A DNA stretch of 64,000 nucleotides. It comes from Clostridia bacterium. GTDB taxonomy: Bacteria > Bacillota > Clostridia > Christensenellales > Pumilibacteraceae. Under the pieces are notes generated by a model that saw only the letters and a list, made by a program, of their open reading frames with translations, did not search any database and was not told the origin of the DNA. Below, one piece after another: positions 28,253 through 35,819 of this stretch (the stretch's first letter is position 1; each line of letters opens with the position of its first letter). The position numbers and the translations under genes are program-made. The stretch spans positions 26,241 to 90,240 of the forward strand of contig WSNJ01000001.1 in NCBI GenBank assembly GCA_013316045.1. The letters are read 5' to 3'.

Positions 28253-30145
28253 TCACTTTCCGCTTCGCATTGCGTTGAGTATCGCAATCACCGCAACGCC
28301 CACGTCGCCGAACACGGCAAGCCACATATTCGCAATGCCGACCGCGGACAGAATAAGTATGGCTATTTTCACGACTATGGAGAAAATTACGTTTTGGCGT
28401 ACTATTCCCATAGTCTTTTTCGCTATGCGCTTGGCGAGCGGAATTCCGCGCAGGTCGTCTTTCATAAGAACCACGTCCGACGCTTCTATCGCCGCGTCGC
28501 TACCGACTCCGCCCATAGCAATGCCTACGTCCGAGCGCATCAGCACGGGCGCGTCGTTGATTCCGTCGCCGACAAAGCAGAGCGCGTCGCCCGCGTTTTT
28601 CGCGCCGAGCAGTTTTTCCACTTCTTCGACCTTGTTCTGCGGCAGTAACGACGCGCGGTAGTCGCTCACGCCTATGTCCTTTGCAACGCTTGCCGCCGCA
28701 AGCTCGTTATCGCCCGTCAACATACAGGTCTTGCAGCCCGCCGCGTTCAGAGCGGAAATAACTTCTTTCGTTTCGGGCTTTATTTCGTCGCACACGGTAA
28801 GCGAGCCTATAAGCCTGCCGTTTTTCGCAACGTATACGTGCGTGCCCGCGCCGCTCACGGCGGTAAATTCCACGCCGTAATCGCGCATAAGTTTTTCGTT
28901 GCCCGCAAGAATTACTTCGCCGTCTTTCTCCGCCACCGTCCCGAAACCCGCCTTGTTTGTAAGCGCGTAGCCGCTTTCGGGTTCTTTTCCGTAGCGCGAC
29001 AGTATGGATTTGGCGATAGGGTGTCCCGAACCCTTTTCGGCAATCGCCGCAAGGCGCAGGATTTCGCTTTCGTTGTTTGCGGGGGATATTTCGGTTACCG
29101 CGAAATTGCCCTTTGTAAGCGTTCCCGTCTTGTCGAACACGAAAATATTCGCTTTATCGAATTTTTCCAAGTAAGCCGACCCCTTTATAAGAACGCCCTT
29201 TTTCGACGCCGCGCCCAAACCGCAGAAGAACGACATAGGCACGGAAATAACGAGTGCGCAAGGGCAGGACACAACGAGAAACGACAGCGCGCGGTATATC
29301 CAGGTCGAGAAGTCGCGCGTTATGACGCTCGGAATTACTGCGAGCAGAAGCGCAATGCCGACGACGGCGGGGGTGTAGTACTTCGAAAACTTAGTAATAA
29401 AGTTTTCGGATTTCGATTTCTGTTCGGCGGCGTTTTCCACGAGTTCGAGAATTTTGGAAACGGTCGAGTCGTAAAATTCTTTTTTCACGCGGATTTCTAT
29501 GCGCGAACTTACGTTTACGCAGCCGCTTATAACTTCGTCGTTTTCTCCGACTTCGCGGGGGAGCGATTCGCCCGTAAGAGCCTTGGCGTCGAGCGTCGTC
29601 GAGCCGCTTGTTATAACGCCGTCGAGCGGTATTTTTTCGCCCGCGTTGACTATTACCGTTTCGCCGACTTTAACTTCCGACGGGTCGACCGTTATTTCCT
29701 TTCCGCCGCGCAGAACGCACGCGCTGTCGGGGCGTATGTCCATAAGCGACGCAATCGATTTGCGCGATTTTCCCGCCGCATAGCTTTGAAAAAATTCACC
29801 GACCTGATAGAACAGAAGCACCGCGCACGCTTCGTCGAAGCCTTCGATTTCGCCGCCCGTAATTCCGCCGTATATCGCAAGCGAGAACGCGCCGAGCGTG
29901 GCTACGCACATTAAGAAATTCTCGTCGAAAATCTGTCCGTGAACTATGTTCCGCGCCGCCTTGAAAAGCACGTCGTAACCTATGTAAATATAGACGGCAA
30001 GATAAAGAAACAGCGGCAGCAGAAAACCGAGCTTTCCGCCGATTACCGTATGAAGCTCCACGGCTTTATCCGCCGCAAGCACGGCAATAAACGCGCACAG
30101 CGCAACGCCTATTCTTATAAGCGACCTTTTTTCCTTTTTAGTCAT
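28253..30145 (-). CDS. Heavy-metal P1B-type ATPase (zinc/cadmium/lead efflux)
   Basis: A 630-aa P-type ATPase pumping metal out of the cytosol. The transport motif SCPCAL lies near residue 293, the phosphorylation motif DKTGTLT near 335, the HP dipeptide near 376 and GDGINDAP near 525. Membrane helices flank these in the usual P1B-2 order. It lacks the N-terminal HMA domain found in most CadA/ZntA proteins; a free HMA protein is encoded 10 nt upstream instead. An ArsR-type regulator lies further upstream. Metal preference for Zn/Cd/Pb is inferred from CPC and the regulator type. Confidence 0.94.
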   Translation of the reverse strand: MTKKEKRSLIRIGVALCAFIAVLAADKAVELHTVIGGKLGFLLPLFLYLAVYIYIGYDVLFKAARNIVHGQIFDENFLMCVATLGAFSLAIYGGITGGEIEGFDEACAVLLFYQVGEFFQSYAAGKSRKSIASLMDIRPDSACVLRGGKEITVDPSEVKVGETVIVNAGEKIPLDGVITSGSTTLDAKALTGESLPREVGENDEVISGCVNVSSRIEIRVKKEFYDSTVSKILELVENAAEQKSKSENFITKFSKYYTPAVVGIALLLAVIPSVITRDFSTWIYRALSFLVVSCPCALVISVPMSFFCGLGAASKKGVLIKGSAYLEKFDKANIFVFDKTGTLTKGNFAVTEISPANNESEILRLAAIAEKGSGHPIAKSILSRYGKEPESGYALTNKAGFGTVAEKDGEVILAGNEKLMRDYGVEFTAVSGAGTHVYVAKNGRLIGSLTVCDEIKPETKEVISALNAAGCKTCMLTGDNELAAASVAKDIGVSDYRASLLPQNKVEEVEKLLGAKNAGDALCFVGDGINDAPVLMRSDVGIAMGGVGSDAAIEASDVVLMKDDLRGIPLAKRIAKKTMGIVRQNVIFSIVVKIAILILSAVGIANMWLAVFGDVGVAVIAILNAMRSGK

Positions 30146-30155
30146 AAGAAACTCC

Positions 30156-30380
30156 TTACAAAATTATCTTGCAGTCCGGCTCTACCTTTTTGCAAATCTT
30201 AACGGCTTTTTCCATAATCGAATCCATTTCGCTTTCCTCGGCTTCTATCGACAGCCGTTGCGTCATAAACGCAACCGAAACGGCTTTAACTCCGTCGATT
30301 TTCGCAATCGCACGCTCCATTTTAGCAGCGCAGTTGGCGCAATCCAAATCCTGCAACCTGTAAACTTTTTTAACTGTCAT
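30156..30380 (-). CDS. Stand-alone HMA metal-binding protein
   Basis: A 74-aa ferredoxin-like metallochaperone fold. The metal motif is DLDCANC (Cys14, Cys17) and the body AIAKIDGVKAVSVAFMTQRLSIE is a typical HMA sequence. It probably delivers metal to the adjacent ATPase, or stands in for the ATPase's missing N-terminal domain. The leading Asp before CxxC is common in zinc/cadmium rather than copper HMA domains. An AAGGAG site precedes it. It is separated from arsR by a terminator-like hairpin (30461-30479), so it may have its own promoter. Confidence 0.9.
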   Translation of the reverse strand: MTVKKVYRLQDLDCANCAAKMERAIAKIDGVKAVSVAFMTQRLSIEAEESEMDSIMEKAVKICKKVEPDCKIIL

Positions 30381-30460
30381 TTTTATATCTCCTTGTGAGT
30401 TTGTATTTATTTTGAATATTTAGATTATTGAGCAATTATTCAACTGTTTTCCCGTAAAAA

Positions 30461-30479
30461 ACAAGGAATTGCTCCTTGT
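30461..30479 (-). terminator. Terminator or attenuator between arsR and the HMA gene
   Basis: ACAAGGA-ATTGC-TCCTTGT with T-rich sequence on both sides. On the minus strand it lies after arsR and before the HMA gene. TGAGCAATTATTCA, an ArsR-like palindrome, is nearby at about 30429-30442. Confidence 0.65.
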
Positions 30480-30532
30480 ATTTTTTTAGAAAGTGCAGTT
30501 GCCCGTATCCCGCGATGACTGCGCTTTCTTTA

Positions 30533-30877
30533 TTACTTTTCTTCCGCCAAGTGGGTTAGCCCGTACTCTATAATTTTAGTAACGTGGTCGTCGTCGAGCG
30601 AGTAGCGCACTTCTTTGCCTTCTTTCGTACCTTTAACGAGTTTCGACCCACGAAGAACGCGCAACTGATGCGACACAGCCGAAACGCTCATATTCAGCAC
30701 GTCCGCGATTTCGCCTACGTTAAGGTCGCGTATTTGCAGGCAACCCAAAATTTTTGCGCGCGTTGAATCGCCGAACATCTTGAACAGTTCCGCCAAATCG
30801 TACAGAGTTTCGTCGGGCGGCAGTTTTTCGCGTATCGCCGCAATATAATCGTTTGAATTCGGATTTTTCTTTTCCAT
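30533..30877 (-). CDS. ArsR/SmtB-family metal-responsive repressor (CzrA-like)
   Basis: A 114-aa winged helix protein; the ATG at 30877 is chosen because GAGGAG sits 5-6 nt upstream, while a longer frame to 30979 would run over the promoter. The recognition helix is SVSAVSHQLRVLR. The last helix carries Asp-x-His (DDDH) and a distal His-x2-Glu, the alpha-5 zinc site pattern of CzrA and SmtB. It should release DNA when Zn or Cd binds. The operator overlaps its own -10 box. It controls at least itself and plausibly the HMA and ATPase genes downstream. Confidence 0.9.
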   Translation of the reverse strand: MEKKNPNSNDYIAAIREKLPPDETLYDLAELFKMFGDSTRAKILGCLQIRDLNVGEIADVLNMSVSAVSHQLRVLRGSKLVKGTKEGKEVRYSLDDDHVTKIIEYGLTHLAEEK

Positions 30878-30896
30878 AAGCTCCTCAGCTCCGCAT

Positions 30897-30957
30897 ACAT
30901 TTGAACGGTTCTTCAAATGTTCAATAATATTATATACCGTCTTTCCGCGTTTGTCAA
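30897..30957 (-). promoter_or_regulatory. arsR promoter and ArsR operator
   Basis: Minus-strand TTGACA (30952-30957), a 17-bp spacer and TATAAT (30929-30934). The perfect inverted repeat ACATTTGAA-N6-TTCAAATGT spans 30897-30920, covering the transcription start. Confidence 0.88.
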
Positions 30958-31007
30958 CGGATTTTCCGAAAATTTTCAAGTTTTTTTTCAGCCGACCCGC
31001 GTTTTGC

Positions 31008-31036
31008 TTGCTTAAAAACGTTTTAGGTGGTATAAT
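31008..31036 (+). promoter_or_regulatory. Promoter of the rpsF-ssb-rpsR operon
   Basis: TTGCTT (31008-31013), a 17-bp spacer and TATAAT (31031-31036). Confidence 0.75.
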
Positions 31037-31059
31037 TTTTTAGTCTTATTTTATTATGG

Positions 31060-31108
31060 GACAATCCTTACTCCGCTTTTCGGGGCGGGGTCATAGACCG
31101 AAAGGAGG
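31060..31108 (+). promoter_or_regulatory. Candidate S6:S18 autoregulatory leader
   Basis: In the rpsF leader, CCTT (31066-31069) can pair with AAGG (31102-31105) and ACTCCGC (31070-31076) with GCGGGGT (31085-31091). This leaves a one-sided loop with ACCGA next to the ribosome site AAAGGAGG. A 3' loop with CCG beside a stem is the pattern of the S6:S18-binding leader known from many bacteria. The fold was drawn by hand. Confidence 0.5.
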
Positions 31109-31114
31109 TAAAAA

Positions 31115-31396
31115 ATGAACAAGTACGAAGTTTTGTACATTCTCGACGCAAAGTTGGACGACGCGGCAAAAGACGCCGCGTGCGAAAAGTACGGCGCGCT
31201 TGTTAAGGAGCTTGGCGGTGAAGTAGAGTCCGTCGATAAGTGGGGCGTTAAAAAGTTCGCTTATCCGATTGACGCTAAAACCGAAGGCTTCTACGCGCTT
31301 ATGAACTTTTCGTCCGCTCCCGAGTTCCCTGCCGAGCTCGAACGTAGGATGAGAATAGACGAGAATGTTGTTCGTTATATGGTCGTTAGAAAATAA
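31115..31396 (+). CDS. rpsF: Ribosomal protein S6
   Basis: A 93-aa small-subunit protein with the S6 start YEVLYILDAKLDD, WGVKKFAYPIDAKTEGFYALMNF in the middle and RIDENVVRYMVVRK at the end. S6 forms a pair with S18 on the 30S platform. The order rpsF-ssb-rpsR is conserved in Firmicutes. A perfect AAAGGAGG ribosome site is present. Its stop codon lies inside the left arm of a 127-bp palindrome that separates it from ssb, an unusual insertion in this conserved operon. Confidence 0.98.
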   Translation: MNKYEVLYILDAKLDDAAKDAACEKYGALVKELGGEVESVDKWGVKKFAYPIDAKTEGFYALMNFSSAPEFPAELERRMRIDENVVRYMVVRK

Positions 31397-31517
31397 GATA
31401 TATTCATCACCGTATACGCGCTACGTGCGCCGCGTCGGCTCAATCGAGTACGTTTAAGTACACTCATTCGCCGCCGCGCCGCCTGTTGCACGTCTACGGC
31501 GCGACTATATCTTATTT
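31391..31517. repeat. Long imperfect palindrome between rpsF and ssb (family B)
   Basis: The outer 12 bp (31391-31402, AAATAAGATATA) are the exact reverse complement of 31506-31517, and they include the TAA stop of rpsF. The inner arms share sequence with the 5571 copy, including TTCATC, GTATACG, CGCCGCG and CCTGTTG. Length is 127 bp, the same as that copy. Confidence 0.82.
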
Positions 31518-31564
31518 ATATCTTTTTTATGACATATAACAACGATTAAGGAGATAAGACAGAA

Positions 31565-31975
31565 ATGAACAAGTGTATTTTAATAGGTAATCTTACGCGC
31601 GACCCCGAGCTTACGACTACGGGAAGCGGAATTTCCGTTTGCAAGTTCTCTATTGCGGTAAACAGAACGTTCAAGAATCAGAACGGCGAGTACGAAACGG
31701 ACTTTCTGAATATCGTAACCTGGCGCGGCTTGGCGGACAACTGCTCGAAATATCTTACAAAGGGCAGTAAGGTTGCCGTATGCGGTCAGATTCAGACGCG
31801 CACTTACGAAGTAGACGGTCAGAAGCGTTACGCTACCGACATTGTAGCCGACGACGTGGAATTTCTGAACCGCGCGGGAGACAATCAATCGGCTGGCGGC
31901 GAACGTCAGTCCGCGCCCGCACCCAAAAAGACATCGGAACTCAAACCCGTAGACGACGAAGGTTTGCCGTTCTGA
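31565..31975 (+). CDS. ssb: Single-stranded DNA-binding protein
   Basis: A 136-aa OB-fold protein: [16 protein letters not shown] at the start, the [18 protein letters not shown] core and [15 protein letters not shown] low-complexity linker leads to the acidic tip DDEGLPF, which docks partner enzymes at replication forks. Length and tip are normal. An AAGGAG site lies 11 nt before the ATG. It sits between rpsF and rpsR as usual. Confidence 0.98.
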   Translation: MNKCILIGNLTRDPELTTTGSGISVCKFSIAVNRTFKNQNGEYETDFLNIVTWRGLADNCSKYLTKGSKVAVCGQIQTRTYEVDGQKRYATDIVADDVEFLNRAGDNQSAGGERQSAPAPKKTSELKPVDDEGLPF

Positions 31976-32003
31976 TACAATTCAACAGGAGGTTAATATA
32001 ATT

Positions 32004-32279
32004 ATGGATAACAAAAAAGCCAATATAAACGCCGAATCCGACGATAAGGGCAAGCGCCCTATGCGCCGCGCGCCGAAACGCAAGGTTTGCGCTTTCTGCG
32101 TTGAAAAGATAGAAGCTATCGACTACAAGGACTTGACGAAAATGAGACGCTACGTTACCGAAAAGGGTAAGATTGTACCGCGTCGCACGTCCGGCGTTTG
32201 CGCTCACCACCAACGCGAACTCGCAACCGCTATAAAGCGCGCGAGAATTATGGGGTTGTTGCCGTTCAAAGGCGAATAA
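32004..32279 (+). CDS. rpsR: Ribosomal protein S18
   Basis: A 91-aa protein with a variable basic/acidic N-terminal 20 residues, then [51 protein letters not shown] and the end MGLLPF. The Cys-x2-Cys and Cys-x2-His positions suggest the zinc-carrying form of S18. It binds S6 on the 30S subunit. An AGGAGG site precedes it and a strong terminator follows at 32292-32323. Confidence 0.98.
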   Translation: MDNKKANINAESDDKGKRPMRRAPKRKVCAFCVEKIEAIDYKDLTKMRRYVTEKGKIVPRRTSGVCAHHQRELATAIKRARIMGLLPFKGE

Positions 32280-32291
32280 TGTAGAGCAGTT

Positions 32292-32323
32292 AAAGGCGCG
32301 GGAAAAACAATCACCGCGCCTTT
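32292..32323 (+). terminator. Terminator of the rpsF-ssb-rpsR operon
   Basis: AAAGGCGCGG (32292-32301) pairs perfectly with CCGCGCCTTT (32314-32323), followed by a T-rich tail. Confidence 0.9.
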
Positions 32324-32340
32324 ATGTTTGTTTAGCTGTT

Positions 32341-32462
32341 TTTTGACCTATAAAAAGTTTTGCCTACTTTTTCTAAAAGTAGGGCATTGGGGGTCCGGGG
32401 ACAGTTGCAAGCCCCCGGCGGCTTTTTTGCTCCGCTTTTTTTGCCGCGGTAAAAAAGCGGAA
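32341..32462. repeat. Interspersed element with terminal hairpins, short inverted copy (family C)
   Basis: The reverse complement of the flanks of 27891-28090, lacking the 85-base middle part. The join reads TGTCCCC next to CCCAATGCC with a few bases between. Together with the other copy it forms a large inverted pair about 4.3 kb apart. Confidence 0.75.
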
Positions 32463-32590
32463 TGGGAACTTTGGCATCTCGCCAAAAGAAATTATAGGAA
32501 GTTAAACTTATAATTTTATCGAAGTAATACTTTATAATAACCTTATAAAAAGCGATTACCGTCTTTTAACGACAAAAAAGCGAGAAATAT

Positions 32591-34165
32591 ATGATTCAAG
32601 TCAACGATATAAGTTTGCAATTCGGGTCGAGAGTTCTGTTCGACCACGTAAGCCTTAAATTCACCAAGGGCAACTGCTACGGAGTTATCGGCGCGAACGG
32701 CGCGGGAAAGTCCACTTTTCTGAAAGTGCTTTCGGGCGAGCTCGAACCGAATAAGGGCGACGTATTTATAGACAAAAACGAGCGTATGAGCGTTCTTATG
32801 CAAAATCAGAACGCTTACGACGACTATACCGTTCTCGACACCGTTATGTGGGGACACAAACGGCTTATGGAAGTCAAGAACGAGCGCGACGCGTTGTATT
32901 CGAAAGCCGACTTTTCCGACGAAGACGGTATCCGCGCGGGCGAACTCGAAGCCGAATTTGCGGATATGGACGGCTACGAAGCCGAAGCGAACGCCGAAAC
33001 GCTCTTGAACAACCTTAAAATCGACGGCGGCATATTCTACACGCAGATGAAAGACGTCGACGCGAAAGTCAAAGTAAAGGTTTTGCTTGCTCAGAGCCTG
33101 TTCGGCAAGCCCGATATTTTGGTTCTCGACGAGCCGACGAACAATCTCGACGCAAAGACCGTCAAGTGGCTCGAAGATTACCTTATGCAGCTCGACGATA
33201 CGATTATAATAATCGTATCGCACAACCGCCACTTCTTAAACCGCGTTTGCACGCATATATGCGACGTCGATTTCAAGCAAATAAACATTTTCGTGGGCAA
33301 CTACGATTTTTGGTACGAAACGAGCCAGCTTCTGGCGCGTCAGGCAAAAGAGCAGAACAAGAAAAAGGAACAGCGCGCAAAGGAACTTCAAGACTTTATC
33401 CAACGCTTTTCGGCTAACGCGTCGAAGTCGAAGCAGGCTACTTCCCGCAAGCGCGAACTCGAAAAGATTCAGCTCGACGATATAAAGCCGTCGTCGCGCC
33501 GCTATCCGTTTATCGACTTCAAGTTCGAGCGCGAGATAGGCAACGAGATACTCGAAGTCGAGAATTTAACGAAAAAGGGCTTTTTCGAGAACGTTTCGTT
33601 CAAGTTGAAGCGCGACGATAAAATAGGTTTTCTGTGCTCGAAAAGTCAAACTATGTCTATGCTGTTCGATTGCATAATGGGACTCGAAAAACCCGACGGC
33701 GGCTACGTAAAGTGGGGGCAGACGATAATTCCCGCTTATATGCCGCAGAATTACGATAACTATTTCGACGGGGTCGACCTGAATCTCGTAGAGTGGCTCA
33801 GTCAGTACTCGAAAGACCACTACGAAGAATATCTGCGCGGCTGGCTCGGGCGTATGCTGTTTTCGGGGCAGGAAGCTCTGAAAAAGGCGAGCGTTCTCTC
33901 GGGCGGCGAAAAGGTACGCTGTATGCTGTCGAAAATGATGCTCGCGGGCGCTAATTTCCTTATATTCGACGAGCCGACGAACCATCTCGATTTGGAGAGC
34001 ATAACCGCACTGAATAAGGGGATGACGAATTTCCGCGGCGGAATGCTGTTCATTACGCACGACGAAGAAATTATTTCGACCGTCGCAAACAGAATTATAG
34101 AGATAGACAACACGAAAATATTCGACCGCGATATGACCTACGACGAATATCTCGAACAGCCTTAG
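32591..34165 (+). CDS. ABC-F family ribosome-associated ATPase (YkpA/YbiT type)
   Basis: A 524-aa soluble protein with two ATPase domains and no membrane part, so a translation factor of the ABC-F group rather than a transporter. Domain 1 has Walker A GANGAGKS (34-41) and Walker B LDEPTNNLD. A Lys-rich linker (about 250-300) joins domain 2, with LSGGEK near 434 and FDEPTNHLD. The signature of domain 1 is degraded (VDAKVKVKV near 155-163 where a GG is expected), and Walker A of domain 2 is replaced by CSKSQTMS near 348. Both losses map to the same composite ATP site. The specific role (ribosome rescue or antibiotic protection) is not known. Confidence 0.92.
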   Translation: MIQVNDISLQFGSRVLFDHVSLKFTKGNCYGVIGANGAGKSTFLKVLSGELEPNKGDVFIDKNERMSVLMQNQNAYDDYTVLDTVMWGHKRLMEVKNERDALYSKADFSDEDGIRAGELEAEFADMDGYEAEANAETLLNNLKIDGGIFYTQMKDVDAKVKVKVLLAQSLFGKPDILVLDEPTNNLDAKTVKWLEDYLMQLDDTIIIIVSHNRHFLNRVCTHICDVDFKQINIFVGNYDFWYETSQLLARQAKEQNKKKEQRAKELQDFIQRFSANASKSKQATSRKRELEKIQLDDIKPSSRRYPFIDFKFEREIGNEILEVENLTKKGFFENVSFKLKRDDKIGFLCSKSQTMSMLFDCIMGLEKPDGGYVKWGQTIIPAYMPQNYDNYFDGVDLNLVEWLSQYSKDHYEEYLRGWLGRMLFSGQEALKKASVLSGGEKVRCMLSKMMLAGANFLIFDEPTNHLDLESITALNKGMTNFRGGMLFITHDEEIISTVANRIIEIDNTKIFDRDMTYDEYLEQP

Positions 34166-34169
34166 TCTG

Positions 34170-34535
34170 CTTGTCATTTCGACCGAGCGAATTACTAATT
34201 GTTTGTCATTTCGACCGAGCGAACTACTAACTGCTTGTCATTTCGACCGAGCGAATTACTAATTGTTTGTCATTTCGACCGAGCGAACTACTAACTGCTT
34301 GTCATTTCGACCGAGCGTAGCGAGCGGAGAAATCTATTATAAAAAGATTTCTCAACTGCGCGCCTGCGGCGCTCCGCTCGAAAAGACAGAGTAGTGCCCA
34401 GATTTCTCGACTGCGCGCCTGCGGCGCTCCGCTCGAAAAGACAGAGTAGTGCCCCGATTTCTCGACTGCGCGCCTGCGGCGCTCCGCTCGAAATGACAAT
34501 AAGGGGGGGCCTGCGGCGCTCCGCTCGAAATTATC
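34170..34535. repeat. TCATTTCGA-family tandem arrays
   Basis: At 34172-34318 there are five 32-bp units TTGTCATTTCGACCGAGCG plus AAYTACTAAYTG; the alternation of C and T shows a 64-bp duplication. At 34345-34535 there are three and a half inverse units of about 61 bp (GATTTCTCGACTGCGCGCC, GGCGCTCCGCTCGAAAAGAC). A G7 run is near 34504. No coding capacity is credible. Confidence 0.82.
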
Positions 34536-34559
34536 ATATTCTTCTTTTAAGCGTAATAT
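34531..34559 (+). promoter_or_regulatory. Promoter of uppP, near-leaderless
   Basis: TTATCA (34531-34536), a 17-bp spacer and TAATAT (34554-34559). The ATG is at 34569, giving about 3 nt of leader. No ribosome site is visible. The -35 box overlaps the end of the repeat array. Confidence 0.55.
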
Positions 34560-34568
34560 CTATAAGAT

Positions 34569-35339
34569 ATGAGCGTTTTGGAAGCATTTATATTGGGGCT
34601 TGTGCAGGGACTTACGGAGTTTTTGCCCGTATCGTCGTCGGGACACACTATAATCGCAGGAAAGCTGTTGGGGCTGAATTCCGTCCCGATGGCTTTTGAA
34701 CTTATTATCCACCTGTCAACGCTTCTTGCCGTCGTAATCGTAATGCGCAAGCAGGTTTTCGCGGTCGTCCGCCGTCCGCTCGGAAAAGATATGCGGCTTA
34801 TAATAACGGCAACCGTTCCGAGCGTTTTGGTAGTGTTTGCTTTCCAAAAGTTTTTCCGCTCGGCGTTCTCGGGCGAATACCTTATATATTGCTTTTTGGT
34901 TACGGCAATACTTCTCGTCGTGTCGGGGTTCGAGCGCAAAAAGCTCGTAAAGCCCGAAATATCGTATTTCGACGCGGCGATAATCGGCTTTGCGCAGGGC
35001 GTGGCGGCGCTACCCGGCATTTCGCGCAGCGGCTCGACTATCGCGACGGCAAAAATACTCGGCAACGAGCGCGAAAATTCGACGCGCTTTTCGTTTTTGA
35101 TTTCATTGCCGATAATAATCGGCTCGGCGGCGTTTGAACTCATAACGAATAAGTCGGCGGTAGGTATAGGCGTGTTGCCGCTTCTCGTCGGGTTTTTCTC
35201 GGCGTTCCTGTCGGGGCTTATCGGCGTAAAACTTATGATAAAGGTGTTTTCGCGCCGCTCGCTCGACGGCTTTGCGATATACCTGTGCCTGCTCAGCGTT
35301 TTTCTCTTGTGCAACGAAACTTTCCTGCATATCTTTTAG
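34569..35339 (+). CDS. uppP: Undecaprenyl-diphosphate phosphatase
   Basis: A 256-aa polytopic membrane enzyme of the BacA/UppP family that recycles the C55 lipid carrier for peptidoglycan and other wall polymers by removing one phosphate. The two active-site signatures are present: LTEFLPVSSSGH (15-26) and GISRSGSTIATAKILG near 151-166. About seven or eight membrane helices are predicted. Length is slightly short of the usual 265-280. It confers bacitracin tolerance in many species. The start is set by the family's MSxLEAFILGLVQG pattern. Confidence 0.96.
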   Translation: MSVLEAFILGLVQGLTEFLPVSSSGHTIIAGKLLGLNSVPMAFELIIHLSTLLAVVIVMRKQVFAVVRRPLGKDMRLIITATVPSVLVVFAFQKFFRSAFSGEYLIYCFLVTAILLVVSGFERKKLVKPEISYFDAAIIGFAQGVAALPGISRSGSTIATAKILGNERENSTRFSFLISLPIIIGSAAFELITNKSAVGIGVLPLLVGFFSAFLSGLIGVKLMIKVFSRRSLDGFAIYLCLLSVFLLCNETFLHIF

Positions 35340-35432
35340 AAAAAGCTCGGTGTAACGTATTTTTTTTCCGCCGCGTATAATGGTAGTACGGCGTATAAAA
35401 CGCCCGAAAATTATACGGAGGATAAAATATTT

Positions 35433-35723
35433 ATGTGCGATTGTCAGGATTATGTTTATAACCAAGGCTACGAAAGCGGCGGATGCAACAGGAGTTGCTC
35501 GTGCGGGAGATGTTCCTGCCGTCAAAGCTGTTGTTGCCGTCAAAGCTGCTGTAACAACCAAAGTTGCGGTCAGGGCTGTAATCAAGGTTGCGAGAGCGGT
35601 TGCAACAACCAAGGTTGCAGCCAAGGCTGCGGATGCAGACGCTGTCAGAGCTGCGGCAACCAAAACTGCGGCTGTTCGTGCCGTTGCAGACATAGCTGCT
35701 GCGGACTTTTCCGCTCGTTCTGA
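35433..35723 (+). CDS. Very cysteine-rich small protein
   Basis: A 96-aa protein with 27 Cys (28%), many Gln, Asn, Ser, Gly and Arg, and no signal peptide. The Cys pattern is built from CxC, CC and CxxxC steps (NQGC and SQGC repeats in the middle), and the ends are MCDCQDYVY and CCGLFRSF. A CGGAGG site about 12 nt upstream and a TATAAT box at about 35377 support expression. Alternative frames across the same bases give Ala/Val-rich or Ser/Arg-rich repeats and are less plausible. It could be a metallothionein-like metal buffer or a spore-coat-type structural protein. No family is recognised. Confidence 0.7.
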   Translation: MCDCQDYVYNQGYESGGCNRSCSCGRCSCRQSCCCRQSCCNNQSCGQGCNQGCESGCNNQGCSQGCGCRRCQSCGNQNCGCSCRCRHSCCGLFRSF

Positions 35724-35734
35724 ACAAAACAAAA

Positions 35735-35757
35735 AAGGTGCGGAGTTACCGCACCTT
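35735..35757. terminator. Bidirectional terminator
   Basis: AAGGTGCGG-AGTTA-CCGCACCTT with six A on its left, giving a T-run on the minus strand for the lipoprotein gene at 35820. It also lies just after the cysteine-rich gene. Confidence 0.82.
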
Positions 35758-35819
35758 GATACATACTTTATAAAATTTCAATCGCAAAACCGCAATGCGT
35801 TCAAAAGGGTGCAAACCCT

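Noticed and set aside
30533-30979. Longer arsR start at 30979
   Set aside because: It would place the promoter and operator inside the coding sequence; the ATG at 30877 has a good ribosome site.
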